Shown here piece by piece: positions 1 through 5,399 of a stretch of 5,578 nucleotides of DNA; the stretch's first letter is position 1, and every line of letters starts with the position of its first letter. The translations under genes and the position numbers were made by a program. The notes below the pieces were generated by a model, which saw only the letters and a program-made list of their open reading frames with translations, was not told where the DNA came from and did not search any database. Origin of the DNA: Crocinitomix sp. (GTDB lineage Bacteria; Bacteroidota; Bacteroidia; Flavobacteriales_D; Crocinitomicaceae); contig JADZFJ010000073.1 of NCBI GenBank assembly GCA_020849935.1, positions 1 to 5,578 on the forward strand, read 5' to 3'.

Positions 1-55
1 CGTCGATTTAACAAAACAATGATCCAATAAACCAAGGTTGCAACAGCGGCAAGTG
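1..55. repeat. 55-bp exact direct repeat, copy A (at window edge)
   Basis: Bases 1-55 are identical, in the same orientation, to bases 1820-1874, which encode the last residues of the zinc metallopeptidase. Similarity stops abruptly at base 56 and no related sequence follows. The repeat may extend left beyond the window, so 55 bp is a minimum. There is no flanking inverted repeat, target duplication or transposase that would suggest a mobile element. It is either a real partial gene duplication or a join made during assembly at a shared k-mer. Confidence 0.95.
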
Positions 56-143
56 TGGCAAAATCTCTTTGGATGAACTTGACCATCATGAAAGGATTCA
101 AAAAAGGAAAAACGTAAAGTCCAATTAATGGAATGGCAGTTGG
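1..143 (-). other. Short hydrophobic open frame ending in the duplicated peptidase tail; probably not a gene
   Basis: On the minus strand, in the reading frame used by the duplicated peptidase tail, the DNA is open from a TAA at 144-146 to the left edge. It encodes a mostly hydrophobic stretch (IPLIGLYVFPFLNP, then MMVKFIQRDFATL) joined directly to AAVATLVYWIIVLLN and the start of RR, which is the C terminus of the neighbouring zinc peptidase. Two adjacent ATG codons at 84-89 could start a peptide of about 30 residues with one membrane segment. The stop codon lies outside the window. No family is recognisable in the non-repeated part, and the TPR gene's own stop is only 85 bp upstream. It could be a gene remnant, a recombination product or an artefact of the repeat. 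Coding status is doubtful. Confidence 0.2.
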
Positions 144-174
144 TTAGATCTGACAGTGCATCACCAAAACGAGT

Positions 175-1620
175 TTATGAATTTTGTAGAAGACGTGTAT
201 ACGTCTTACAATATTTTTTCAGCATTGATTTTGCGTCTTCACTCCCGTAAAAAGCCGCTTTTGACATCCAGTTACAGAACTCCAAAGGATCTCCTTGGTC
301 GTAATAAATAACCGCGCAGTTGTAATAAACATCGGCATCGGTTTCATCAATTTCAAGTATAGTGAAGTAATCGGTTAAAGCTCCGGTATAATTTAAACTA
401 TCTGTTCTGATCAAAGCACGACCAAAAAGCGCATTTATACTCATTGGATCCAATTGGATTGCTGTATCATAACATTTCAATGCCTTATTTGTCTCACCTA
501 TATATTCATATAGTGTTGCCAAATCAATATATATTTCTGCGTTTATTGAATCAAGCGAAATGGCCGTAAAAAAATCCTTCTCGGCTTGCAAGTATGCTCC
601 GGTGGCATCGAGTGTTTTAGCACGTGACCAATAATTCCAACTAACCGAGCTATCTAATTGAATGGCTTTATCATTGTCGATTATAGCCAAATCATTCTTG
701 CCTAAAAACCTATAAGCATCTGCTCGATCGGTGTAAAAGTAATCTCGCGTTTTGTCAAGAGCTATGGCTTCGCCATAATATTTAATCGCTTCCTTTTCTT
801 TGTCTGAATAGTAATAACATTGACCTATAAAGTTCAGTTTTTCAGCTGACTTTACAGATTCGTTAGCTCTGCTAAAACTCTTGATCGCTTCGTCCAATCG
901 ACCATCATCCAAGTCAAACAAGATAACGCCTTTTAAGTAGTAATTAGAGCCATCTGTGTTATCTAAATTTATTGCTTCATTCACATTTAAAAGGGCTAGG
1001 TCAAGACGATCTTGGAAATAATAGAATTCTGCCAAATAACCATAGCATAAGGCATCACCAACAAATTTTTTGCGAGCCTGCATGTAAAGAAGCTCTGCGG
1101 TATCCAATATTCCAGCATCTTCATAAATGTATGCCTCGTATAAATAGCCCTCACTATGATTCGGAAACTTTTCTTGAAAGCTTCTTATCGCCTTTAATGC
1201 CTCCGGGAGAGAATCGATTAAATGCTTGACCATGACCATATTGTAATTAGAATACAAATGCAATGGATTCAATTCAAGATTTCGATTGAAATAAGTACTA
1301 GCCGAATCAAATTGCTCCAACATTAAATAACTTGCTCCAATGGCATTGATAGCTGTTTGATCATTCGGGTTTTTAACTAAAAACGTTTGTGCCAGTACGA
1401 GAGATGTTTCAAAATCATCCTGAAACATTTTAACTTTGATCAAGAGTAATTGAAGACTTGTATCTGATTCTAAAAGTGGGCATTTTAACAACACTTGCTC
1501 GGCTGCATCAAATCTTTTCTGATTGACCAAACTGACAGCCTCCAAATCGCAACTTTCTTTCGAATATGACCAGAATGAGGCAAAGACTATTAATAAAACC
1601 AAACTAAACCGAGTCTTCAT
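175..1620 (-). CDS. Exported tetratricopeptide-repeat (TPR) protein
   Basis: This 481-residue protein starts with a probable Sec signal peptide: a basic MKTR, a hydrophobic core over about residues 5-19, and likely cleavage near residue 20 before KESCDLE. The rest is almost entirely helical repeats of about 34 residues with the TPR pattern (small residue, Y/F, A, then LDP or LD at the end). I count about eleven, spanning roughly residues 90-458; the clearest are 260-289, 294-323, 328-357, 362-391 and 396-425. It ends with C449-N-W, then A-x-x-x-G, and C471, a Sel1-like terminal unit whose two cysteines could form a disulfide after export. TPR arrays bind other proteins, and nothing here identifies the partner or any enzymatic domain. 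The ATG at 1620 gives a complete signal peptide. The gene is separated from the upstream peptidase gene by a terminator and has its own probable promoter. The specific function is unknown. Confidence 0.9.
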   Translation of the reverse strand: MKTRFSLVLLIVFASFWSYSKESCDLEAVSLVNQKRFDAAEQVLLKCPLLESDTSLQLLLIKVKMFQDDFETSLVLAQTFLVKNPNDQTAINAIGASYLMLEQFDSASTYFNRNLELNPLHLYSNYNMVMVKHLIDSLPEALKAIRSFQEKFPNHSEGYLYEAYIYEDAGILDTAELLYMQARKKFVGDALCYGYLAEFYYFQDRLDLALLNVNEAINLDNTDGSNYYLKGVILFDLDDGRLDEAIKSFSRANESVKSAEKLNFIGQCYYYSDKEKEAIKYYGEAIALDKTRDYFYTDRADAYRFLGKNDLAIIDNDKAIQLDSSVSWNYWSRAKTLDATGAYLQAEKDFFTAISLDSINAEIYIDLATLYEYIGETNKALKCYDTAIQLDPMSINALFGRALIRTDSLNYTGALTDYFTILEIDETDADVYYNCAVIYYDQGDPLEFCNWMSKAAFYGSEDAKSMLKKYCKTYTRLLQNS

Positions 1621-1662
1621 AAACTAACTATTTAATTATTCGAGAATTCACTATAATTACCG

Positions 1663-1674
1663 AAGGAATTCCTT
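1663..1674. repeat. 12-bp perfect palindrome in the TPR leader
   Basis: AAGGAATTCCTT reads the same on both strands and lies about 43 bp upstream of the TPR start codon, inside the predicted 5' leader. It could be a weak operator site, but a single 12-bp AT-rich palindrome can easily occur by chance. Confidence 0.25.
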
Positions 1675-1724
1675 GAATAATGTCTTGTTTAAATGCTTCG
1701 TTTGTCATACCATTTCATTTGGTC

Positions 1725-1754
1725 CAAAGGTAAGGATTTTAAAAACTAATTAAA
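1725..1754 (-). promoter_or_regulatory. Putative Bacteroidota-type promoter for the TPR gene
   Basis: On the minus strand TACCTTTG (1725-1732) fits the Bacteroidota -7 consensus TAnnTTTG. A TTTA (1751-1754), one mismatch from the -33 element TTTG, lies 18 bp upstream. Transcription would start near 1718, giving a leader of roughly 100 nt before the ATG at 1620. The position just downstream of the peptidase terminator supports independent transcription of the TPR gene. The -33 match is imperfect. Confidence 0.45.
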
Positions 1755-1766
1755 CGTCTAGAAACG

Positions 1767-1797
1767 AAAAACGCCCCAATTTACATGGAGCGTTTTT
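1767..1797 (-). terminator. Intrinsic terminator after the zinc peptidase gene
   Basis: Read on the minus strand, an 11-nt arm AAAAACGCTCC, a 9-nt loop (1778-1786) and the arm GGGGCGTTTTT form a stem with ten Watson-Crick pairs and one G-U pair, with the T run as its lower arm. It begins 18 bp past the peptidase stop codon. On the plus strand the G-U pair becomes a C-A mismatch, so the minus strand is the better orientation. It should end the BI-1/peptidase transcript and isolate it from the TPR gene. Confidence 0.75.
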
Positions 1798-1815
1798 CAA
1801 AATTTTAAAATGCGA

Positions 1816-2529
1816 TTAACGTCGATTTAACAAAACAATGATCCAATAAACCAAGGTTGCAACAGCGGCAAGTGCAGCCACTACGTAGGTCATTGCTGCC
1901 CATTTTAAGGCATCTTTTGCACCATCGTATTCCGAAGCGGTTACAATTCCATTGCTATTAATCCAAGCTAATGCGCGTTTACTCGCATCAAATTCAACTG
2001 GTAAGGTAATTAACGCGAACAAGGTGATTGCAGCTTGCGCAGCGATAATGACATAAATTAACGTCGGAATATAAGCACCTAAAATACCCCCCGCAAAGGC
2101 CATCGCGATCACGATAATATTCATGATCATGCCGCTGGCATTTTGAATTGGAACGAGTTTCGATCTCAACTCAAGCGGTTTGAAGGCATTCGCATGCTGA
2201 ACGGCATGTCCACATTCGTGGGCAGCCACAGCAACTGCCGCAGCGTTTGCATGGTTATATACTGCCTCGCTCAAATTCACTGTTTTATGAATTGGGTGAT
2301 AATGATCGGTTAATTGACCTGGTACGGCAATCACTTTTACATCATAAATGCCATTATCACGCAACATTTTTTCGGCCACTTGTTTACCCGTCATCCGATT
2401 CGCTAATTGAACCTTCGAATATTTTTCAAATTTCCGTTTTAAGGTATTTCCAACTAACCAACTAATGAGCATAAAAACACCCCCAATGATCATTGGTCCC
2501 CAATAAAACGTTGCCATTCCTTCTCCCAT
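1816..2529 (-). CDS. Membrane zinc metallopeptidase, YugP family (Zn_peptidase_2)
   Basis: The predicted product is a 237-residue integral-membrane peptidase, close to the usual length of the YugP/Zn_peptidase_2 family. A first membrane helix covers about residues 12-30. A soluble part follows, with MTGKQVAEKMLRDNGI and the HYHPIHKTVNLSEAVY segment typical of the family. The zinc site is HECGH at residues 104-108 (HExxH; H104 and H108 as ligands, E105 as catalytic base). Further hydrophobic segments lie at about 132-152, 155-177 and 212-236. E179 in LPVEFDAS, a conserved family segment, is the probable third zinc ligand (inference). The natural substrate of the family is not established; membrane-protein quality control is a reasonable guess. 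The gene starts 27 bp after the BI-1 gene on the same strand, so the two are probably cotranscribed, and a terminator follows it. The upstream ATG at 2529 was chosen; M5 is an alternative. Its last codons are duplicated at the left edge of the window. Confidence 0.92.
   Translation of the reverse strand: MGEGMATFYWGPMIIGGVFMLISWLVGNTLKRKFEKYSKVQLANRMTGKQVAEKMLRDNGIYDVKVIAVPGQLTDHYHPIHKTVNLSEAVYNHANAAAVAVAAHECGHAVQHANAFKPLELRSKLVPIQNASGMIMNIIVIAMAFAGGILGAYIPTLIYVIIAAQAAITLFALITLPVEFDASKRALAWINSNGIVTASEYDGAKDALKWAAMTYVVAALAAVATLVYWIIVLLNRR
1820..1874. repeat. 55-bp exact direct repeat, copy B (within the peptidase gene)
   Basis: This is the internal partner of the repeat at 1-55. It covers the final 18 or so codons of the zinc metallopeptidase, ending one base short of the full coding 3' end before the TAA. 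Here the repeat is in its natural context, because the upstream coding sequence continues as a normal family member. Copy B is therefore the source and copy A the derived or artefactual copy. Confidence 0.95.
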
Positions 2530-2544
2530 TTCTCTTCTTATTAT

Positions 2545-2556
2545 TTTTAGCTAAAA
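2545..2556. repeat. 12-bp palindrome in the BI-1/peptidase gap
   Basis: TTTTAGCTAAAA is a perfect palindrome directly abutting the TAA of the BI-1 gene (2557-2559), within the 27-bp gap before the peptidase ATG. It is too AT-rich and has no loop, so it is a poor terminator. The rest of the gap, on the minus strand, is a purine-rich AATAAGAAGAGAA leading into the peptidase ATG, which may help ribosome binding. Confidence 0.25.
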
Positions 2557-3276
2557 TTACCGTTCTCCTGTAAATCTTAAAATAGACAAAAACAAATTAA
2601 TGAATAAGATATAAAGCGTGAGCCCACCCATTAACTCTTGCTTTTTTCTGTCCTCAACTGATAAAGAAGTGTTTACTGCCACGGCTTTCATACGTTGCAT
2701 TTCCCATGCTGTTAATCCAGTGAAAACAAACAAACCTAAAAAGGAAATCACGTAGCCCATGGTATTACTATCCATAAACACATTTACGATTCCAGCGATA
2801 AACATTCCAATAAAAAGCATATACAGTAAACTTCCCATTTTACTCAAATCGGTTTTTGTATAATAGCCCATCAGCGCCATCCCTCCAAAAGCACCAGCAG
2901 TTACAAAAAAGGTAGTTGCAATTGAACCAGAGGTATAAATTAAAAAGATAAAACTTAAACTCACACCAATTAAAACTGAGTAAAGGATAAATAATCCCAT
3001 CACACTCATAAACGCCATTTTTTGATAGCGAAATTGGATTAACAATACCAAAGCAAGTGGTGCAAACATGATGACATACCCCAATGGTGAAAATCCAGTT
3101 GGAGTGAAGGCAACACTTAAATACCAACCTGACTTAGCTGACATATACGCTATAAAGCCAGAAATTGAAAGTGCCAAAAACATGTATTTATACACATTGG
3201 CGAAAAAGGATCGTGACAATTCAATCAAATTTGAATCATTGTCAATTACTTCGTAATTATTATGATCGTAACTCAT
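2557..3276 (-). CDS. Bax inhibitor-1/YccA family membrane protein
   Basis: This 239-residue, seven-helix membrane protein has the usual bacterial BI-1 length (about 230-240). The soluble N terminus (about 1-28) leads into SFFANVYKYMFLALSISGF, the typical start of the first helix. Hydrophobic segments follow at about 66-82, 88-114 (possibly two), 120-138, 148-167, 173-191 and 217-235. Family-typical segments include AGAFGGMALMGYYTKTDLSK (128-147), FTGLTAWEMQRMK (185-197) and LYILFINLFLSILRF (221-235). BI-1 proteins act in membranes as calcium-leak channels (BsYetJ) or as modulators of the FtsH protease (E. coli YccA). The two aspartates that form the pH-sensing pair in BsYetJ appear here as E192 and L224, by eye alignment. 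It is the first gene of a probable two-gene operon with the zinc peptidase, and a -7-like box lies 22 bp upstream. Family assignment is firm; the exact activity is not. Confidence 0.93.
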   Translation of the reverse strand: MSYDHNNYEVIDNDSNLIELSRSFFANVYKYMFLALSISGFIAYMSAKSGWYLSVAFTPTGFSPLGYVIMFAPLALVLLIQFRYQKMAFMSVMGLFILYSVLIGVSLSFIFLIYTSGSIATTFFVTAGAFGGMALMGYYTKTDLSKMGSLLYMLFIGMFIAGIVNVFMDSNTMGYVISFLGLFVFTGLTAWEMQRMKAVAVNTSLSVEDRKKQELMGGLTLYILFINLFLSILRFTGER

Positions 3277-3298
3277 TTTTTTATGTTTTTTAGATAAT

Positions 3299-3306
3299 CA
3301 AAATTA
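3299..3306 (-). promoter_or_regulatory. Putative -7 box for the BI-1/peptidase operon
   Basis: The minus strand reads TAATTTTG, an exact match to the Bacteroidota -7 consensus TAnnTTTG, 22 bp before the BI-1 ATG. It would give a leader of about 15 nt. No TTG or TTTG lies at the expected -33 distance, so this is a half-supported promoter in very AT-rich DNA. Confidence 0.35.
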
Positions 3307-3309
3307 ATA

Positions 3310-3327
3310 AAAATTAGTTCTAATTTT
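3310..3327. promoter_or_regulatory. 8+2+8 inverted repeat in the divergent promoter region (possible operator)
   Basis: AAAATTAG-TT-CTAATTTT is a perfect inverted repeat with a 2-bp centre. Its right arm overlaps the plus-strand -7-like box (3321-3328), and a further CAAAATTA half-site lies at 3299-3306 over the minus-strand box. Symmetry plus overlap with both candidate promoters suggests a repressor site. AT-rich composition makes chance occurrence quite possible. Confidence 0.3.
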
Positions 3328-3328
3328 G
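3321..3328 (+). promoter_or_regulatory. Putative -7 box for the epimerase/HTH operon
   Basis: TAATTTTG matches TAnnTTTG on the plus strand, 67 bp before the hldD ATG. No clear -33 TTTG lies 17-23 bp upstream. If used, transcription would start near 3335 and the leader would be about 60 nt, beginning with the GGTAAG/CTTACC hairpin. Confidence 0.35.
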
Positions 3329-3334
3329 TAGGTA

Positions 3335-3355
3335 GGTAAGGACAATAATCTTACC
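3335..3355 (+). other. Small hairpin in the hldD leader
   Basis: GGTAAG (3335-3340) and CTTACC (3350-3355) can pair as a 6-bp stem around a 9-nt loop. It sits close to the predicted transcription start and 40 bp before the ATG. There is no T run, so it is not a terminator. It could stabilise the transcript 5' end or be a protein-binding site. It matches no riboswitch class that I recognise. Confidence 0.25.
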
Positions 3356-3395
3356 AAATAGAATTAGCTGACAAATTGACTTAAAACTGAGAAAA

Positions 3396-4361
3396 ATGAT
3401 AGTAGTTACAGGTGCCGCGGGCTTCATTTCGTCATGTCTTGTAGGTGAATTAAACCGATTAGGACATGCTAACATTGTGGTAGTGGATGATTTTTCTCGT
3501 GCTGATAAGGCGGCAAATTTGGAAGGAAAATCGATGGTGGCAAAAATTTCTCGAAAAGATTTTTTTTCGTGGGCGGACGTTTTTGCCAAAGAAATTGACT
3601 TTGTTTTTCACCTAGGTGCGCGCACAGACACTACCGAATTTGATGTGCGTATTTTTGACGAATTAAATGTGAAATACTCGCAAGACATGTGGGAATTTTG
3701 CGCTAAAAATGAAATTCCATTAGTATATGCTAGCAGTGGGGCTACTTATGGAATTGGTGAAAATGGCTATTCTGACAGTCACGAGTTAGTGGCAAAATTA
3801 AAGCCTCTCAATCCTTACGGGGATTCAAAAAACAATTTTGACAAATGGGCTTTGCAGCAAGAAAAAGCACCTCCGTTTTGGGCAGGATTGAAATTTTTTA
3901 ATGTGTGCGGTCCAAATGAATATCACAAAGGGCGAATGGCTTCGGTAATTATGCACGCGTTTAATCAGATTAATGCCACGGGAGGAATGCGGTTATTTGC
4001 CTCTCACGATCCAAATTACAGAGATGGCGAACAATTACGCGATTTTGTGTATGTAAAAGATGTGGTAAGTGTTTGTGTTTTTTTAATGGAAAATAAACCA
4101 AAAAGTGGCTTGTATAATTTGGGAACAGGCACGGCACGCACCTTTTTGGACCTCACAAAAGCTACGTTTAAAGCCATGGAAAAAACCGAGAACATTTCGT
4201 TTGTACCAACTCCTGAAGACATTCGAGATACCTACCAATATTTCACTGAAGCAGATATGACGAAATTAAAATCGGTTGGATATTCGAAAGAATTTTATAC
4301 TTTAGAGGATGGTGTGCAGGATTATGTCACCAATTATTTAAAAAACCACCTATACAGTTAA
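3396..4361 (+). CDS. hldD: ADP-L-glycero-D-manno-heptose 6-epimerase
   Basis: This 321-residue extended short-chain dehydrogenase/reductase resembles E. coli HldD (rfaD, about 310 residues). HldD converts ADP-D-glycero-D-manno-heptose to the L-glycero form, the donor for LPS inner-core heptose, in the cytoplasm. The N-terminal Rossmann motif is TGAAGFIS at 5-12, followed by the cofactor-binding acidic end VVVDDF (28-33). Active-site elements include SSGATYG (113-119), the Y141-x-x-x-K145 pair in NPYGDSKNNFD, and FNVCGPNEYHKGRMASV (168-184), with K178 at the position of the second E. coli catalytic base. The C-terminal sugar-binding part includes RDFVYVKDVV (215-224) and YNLGTGTARTF (240-250). 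The last glycine of GxxGxxG is Ser12, which is unusual. The ATG at 3396 places the Rossmann motif at the very N terminus, as in HldD. It is the first gene of a probable operon with the helix-turn-helix gene 9 bp downstream. A closely related NAD-dependent sugar epimerase remains possible but less likely. Confidence 0.9.
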   Translation: MIVVTGAAGFISSCLVGELNRLGHANIVVVDDFSRADKAANLEGKSMVAKISRKDFFSWADVFAKEIDFVFHLGARTDTTEFDVRIFDELNVKYSQDMWEFCAKNEIPLVYASSGATYGIGENGYSDSHELVAKLKPLNPYGDSKNNFDKWALQQEKAPPFWAGLKFFNVCGPNEYHKGRMASVIMHAFNQINATGGMRLFASHDPNYRDGEQLRDFVYVKDVVSVCVFLMENKPKSGLYNLGTGTARTFLDLTKATFKAMEKTENISFVPTPEDIRDTYQYFTEADMTKLKSVGYSKEFYTLEDGVQDYVTNYLKNHLYS

Positions 4362-4370
4362 ACTTATTTC

Positions 4371-5387
4371 ATGTCAGACGCAAACGATATTCAACAACGC
4401 ATTTTTGAGACCATTAAAATAAAACTTTCCAAAGAAGAAAAATTGGCTACTGTTTTAATGGACAAACTTTTTTTGAGTCAAGATGCGGTTTATAGACGTA
4501 TGCGTGGAGAGGTTCCGTTGACGATTTACGAAACAAAAACCCTTTGCGAAGCTTATCAAATTCCATTTGATGAAATGGGAGTATACAAAAGGGGAGTTGT
4601 TAATTTCTCCTATTCGCCTGTAGATCGAATAGGGCTTAATTTTGAGGATTGGTTGATTGGGATTCGAGATGGATTAATCCATATTAAAAAAATGGAGAAT
4701 GCGCACATTACGATGAGTATTATCGATACGCCAATTTTTCAACTTTTTAACTTGCCACATTTAACCCGTTTTAAGTTTTTCTTTTGGGCGAAAACGTATT
4801 TAAAGATTCCTGCTTACGAAAAGGAACTTTTTAAACGTGAAAAAATTGATAAAAAGGTTTTGATGATTGGCATTGAGGCACACAATATTTACAATTCGAT
4901 TCCTACCACCGAAATATATTCGAACGAAACCTTGCGAGGTACTTTGCGACAAATTCAATATTATTACGAAGCGCATTTGTTCGAAGATCCCTCTTATTCT
5001 CTTGAATTATTGGACAATTTATTGGATTTAATTAAGCACTTGAAAGCACAAGCAGAAATTGGCCGAAAATTTGCCTTTGGCAACGAAGCACCAAACGCAG
5101 GCAATAAATTTGATATGTATTACAATGAAACTTTTGTTTCAGATAATACTTATTTGGTGAAATCAAAAGCAGGATCGTTGGTGTACTTTTCGCACAATAT
5201 TTTAAATTACTTGCACACAAAAGATCCTTATTATATTCAAGAATCTGAATTTGTTTTGTCTAAATTGATCAACAATTCCACCCTAATATCGGAAGTTAAT
5301 ACCAAGGATAGAAATCGCTTTTTTGCAGAAATTTCACAAGCCGTGATTCAATTAAAAAAACGAATTGAATCAGAATTAAACCTTTAA
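4371..5387 (+). CDS. Helix-turn-helix (XRE-like) protein with unassigned C-terminal region
   Basis: Residues about 15-70 of this 338-residue protein look like an XRE-type DNA-binding domain. LSQDAVYRRMRGEVPL (35-50) has the turn and recognition-helix pattern, followed by TIYETKTLCEAYQIPFDEM (51-69), like the last two helices of such domains. The remaining 270 residues match no domain I can name. They are rich in aromatic and charged residues, have no signal peptide or membrane segment, and look mostly helical, with long helices around 145-175, 185-232 and 283-334. Similar YRRxRGE-type N termini followed by a long uncharacterised region are, from memory, common in uncharacterised Bacteroidota proteins. 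The start lies 9 bp after the hldD stop, so the genes are probably cotranscribed. It could regulate its own operon or envelope functions, but this is inferred only from the domain and context. Confidence 0.8.
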   Translation: MSDANDIQQRIFETIKIKLSKEEKLATVLMDKLFLSQDAVYRRMRGEVPLTIYETKTLCEAYQIPFDEMGVYKRGVVNFSYSPVDRIGLNFEDWLIGIRDGLIHIKKMENAHITMSIIDTPIFQLFNLPHLTRFKFFFWAKTYLKIPAYEKELFKREKIDKKVLMIGIEAHNIYNSIPTTEIYSNETLRGTLRQIQYYYEAHLFEDPSYSLELLDNLLDLIKHLKAQAEIGRKFAFGNEAPNAGNKFDMYYNETFVSDNTYLVKSKAGSLVYFSHNILNYLHTKDPYYIQESEFVLSKLINNSTLISEVNTKDRNRFFAEISQAVIQLKKRIESELNL

Positions 5388-5399
5388 AACCTGACGTTA

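Noticed and set aside
2..174. The frame of the TPR gene stays open for about 57 codons after its TAA stop, to the window edge.
   Set aside because: It has no start codon, no recognisable family and passes through the duplicated peptidase tail in the wrong frame. A chance open stretch is more likely than readthrough.
972..1229. An 85-codon plus-strand open frame inside the TPR gene.
   Set aside because: It is antisense to a well-supported TPR coding sequence and shows no domain or promoter.
1..1874. The 55-bp direct repeats as ends of a mobile element carrying the TPR gene.
   Set aside because: There is no transposase or integrase, no terminal inverted repeats, and one copy is simply the coding end of a resident gene.
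2840..3127. A 95-codon minus-strand open frame rich in Cys, Trp and Phe.
   Set aside because: It is a frame-shifted shadow of the hydrophobic BI-1 coding sequence, and its composition follows from that gene's T-rich codons.
3320..3589. An 89-codon minus-strand open frame overlapping the hldD start.
   Set aside because: It overlaps the Rossmann-motif coding sequence of hldD and the divergent promoter region, and has no family signature.
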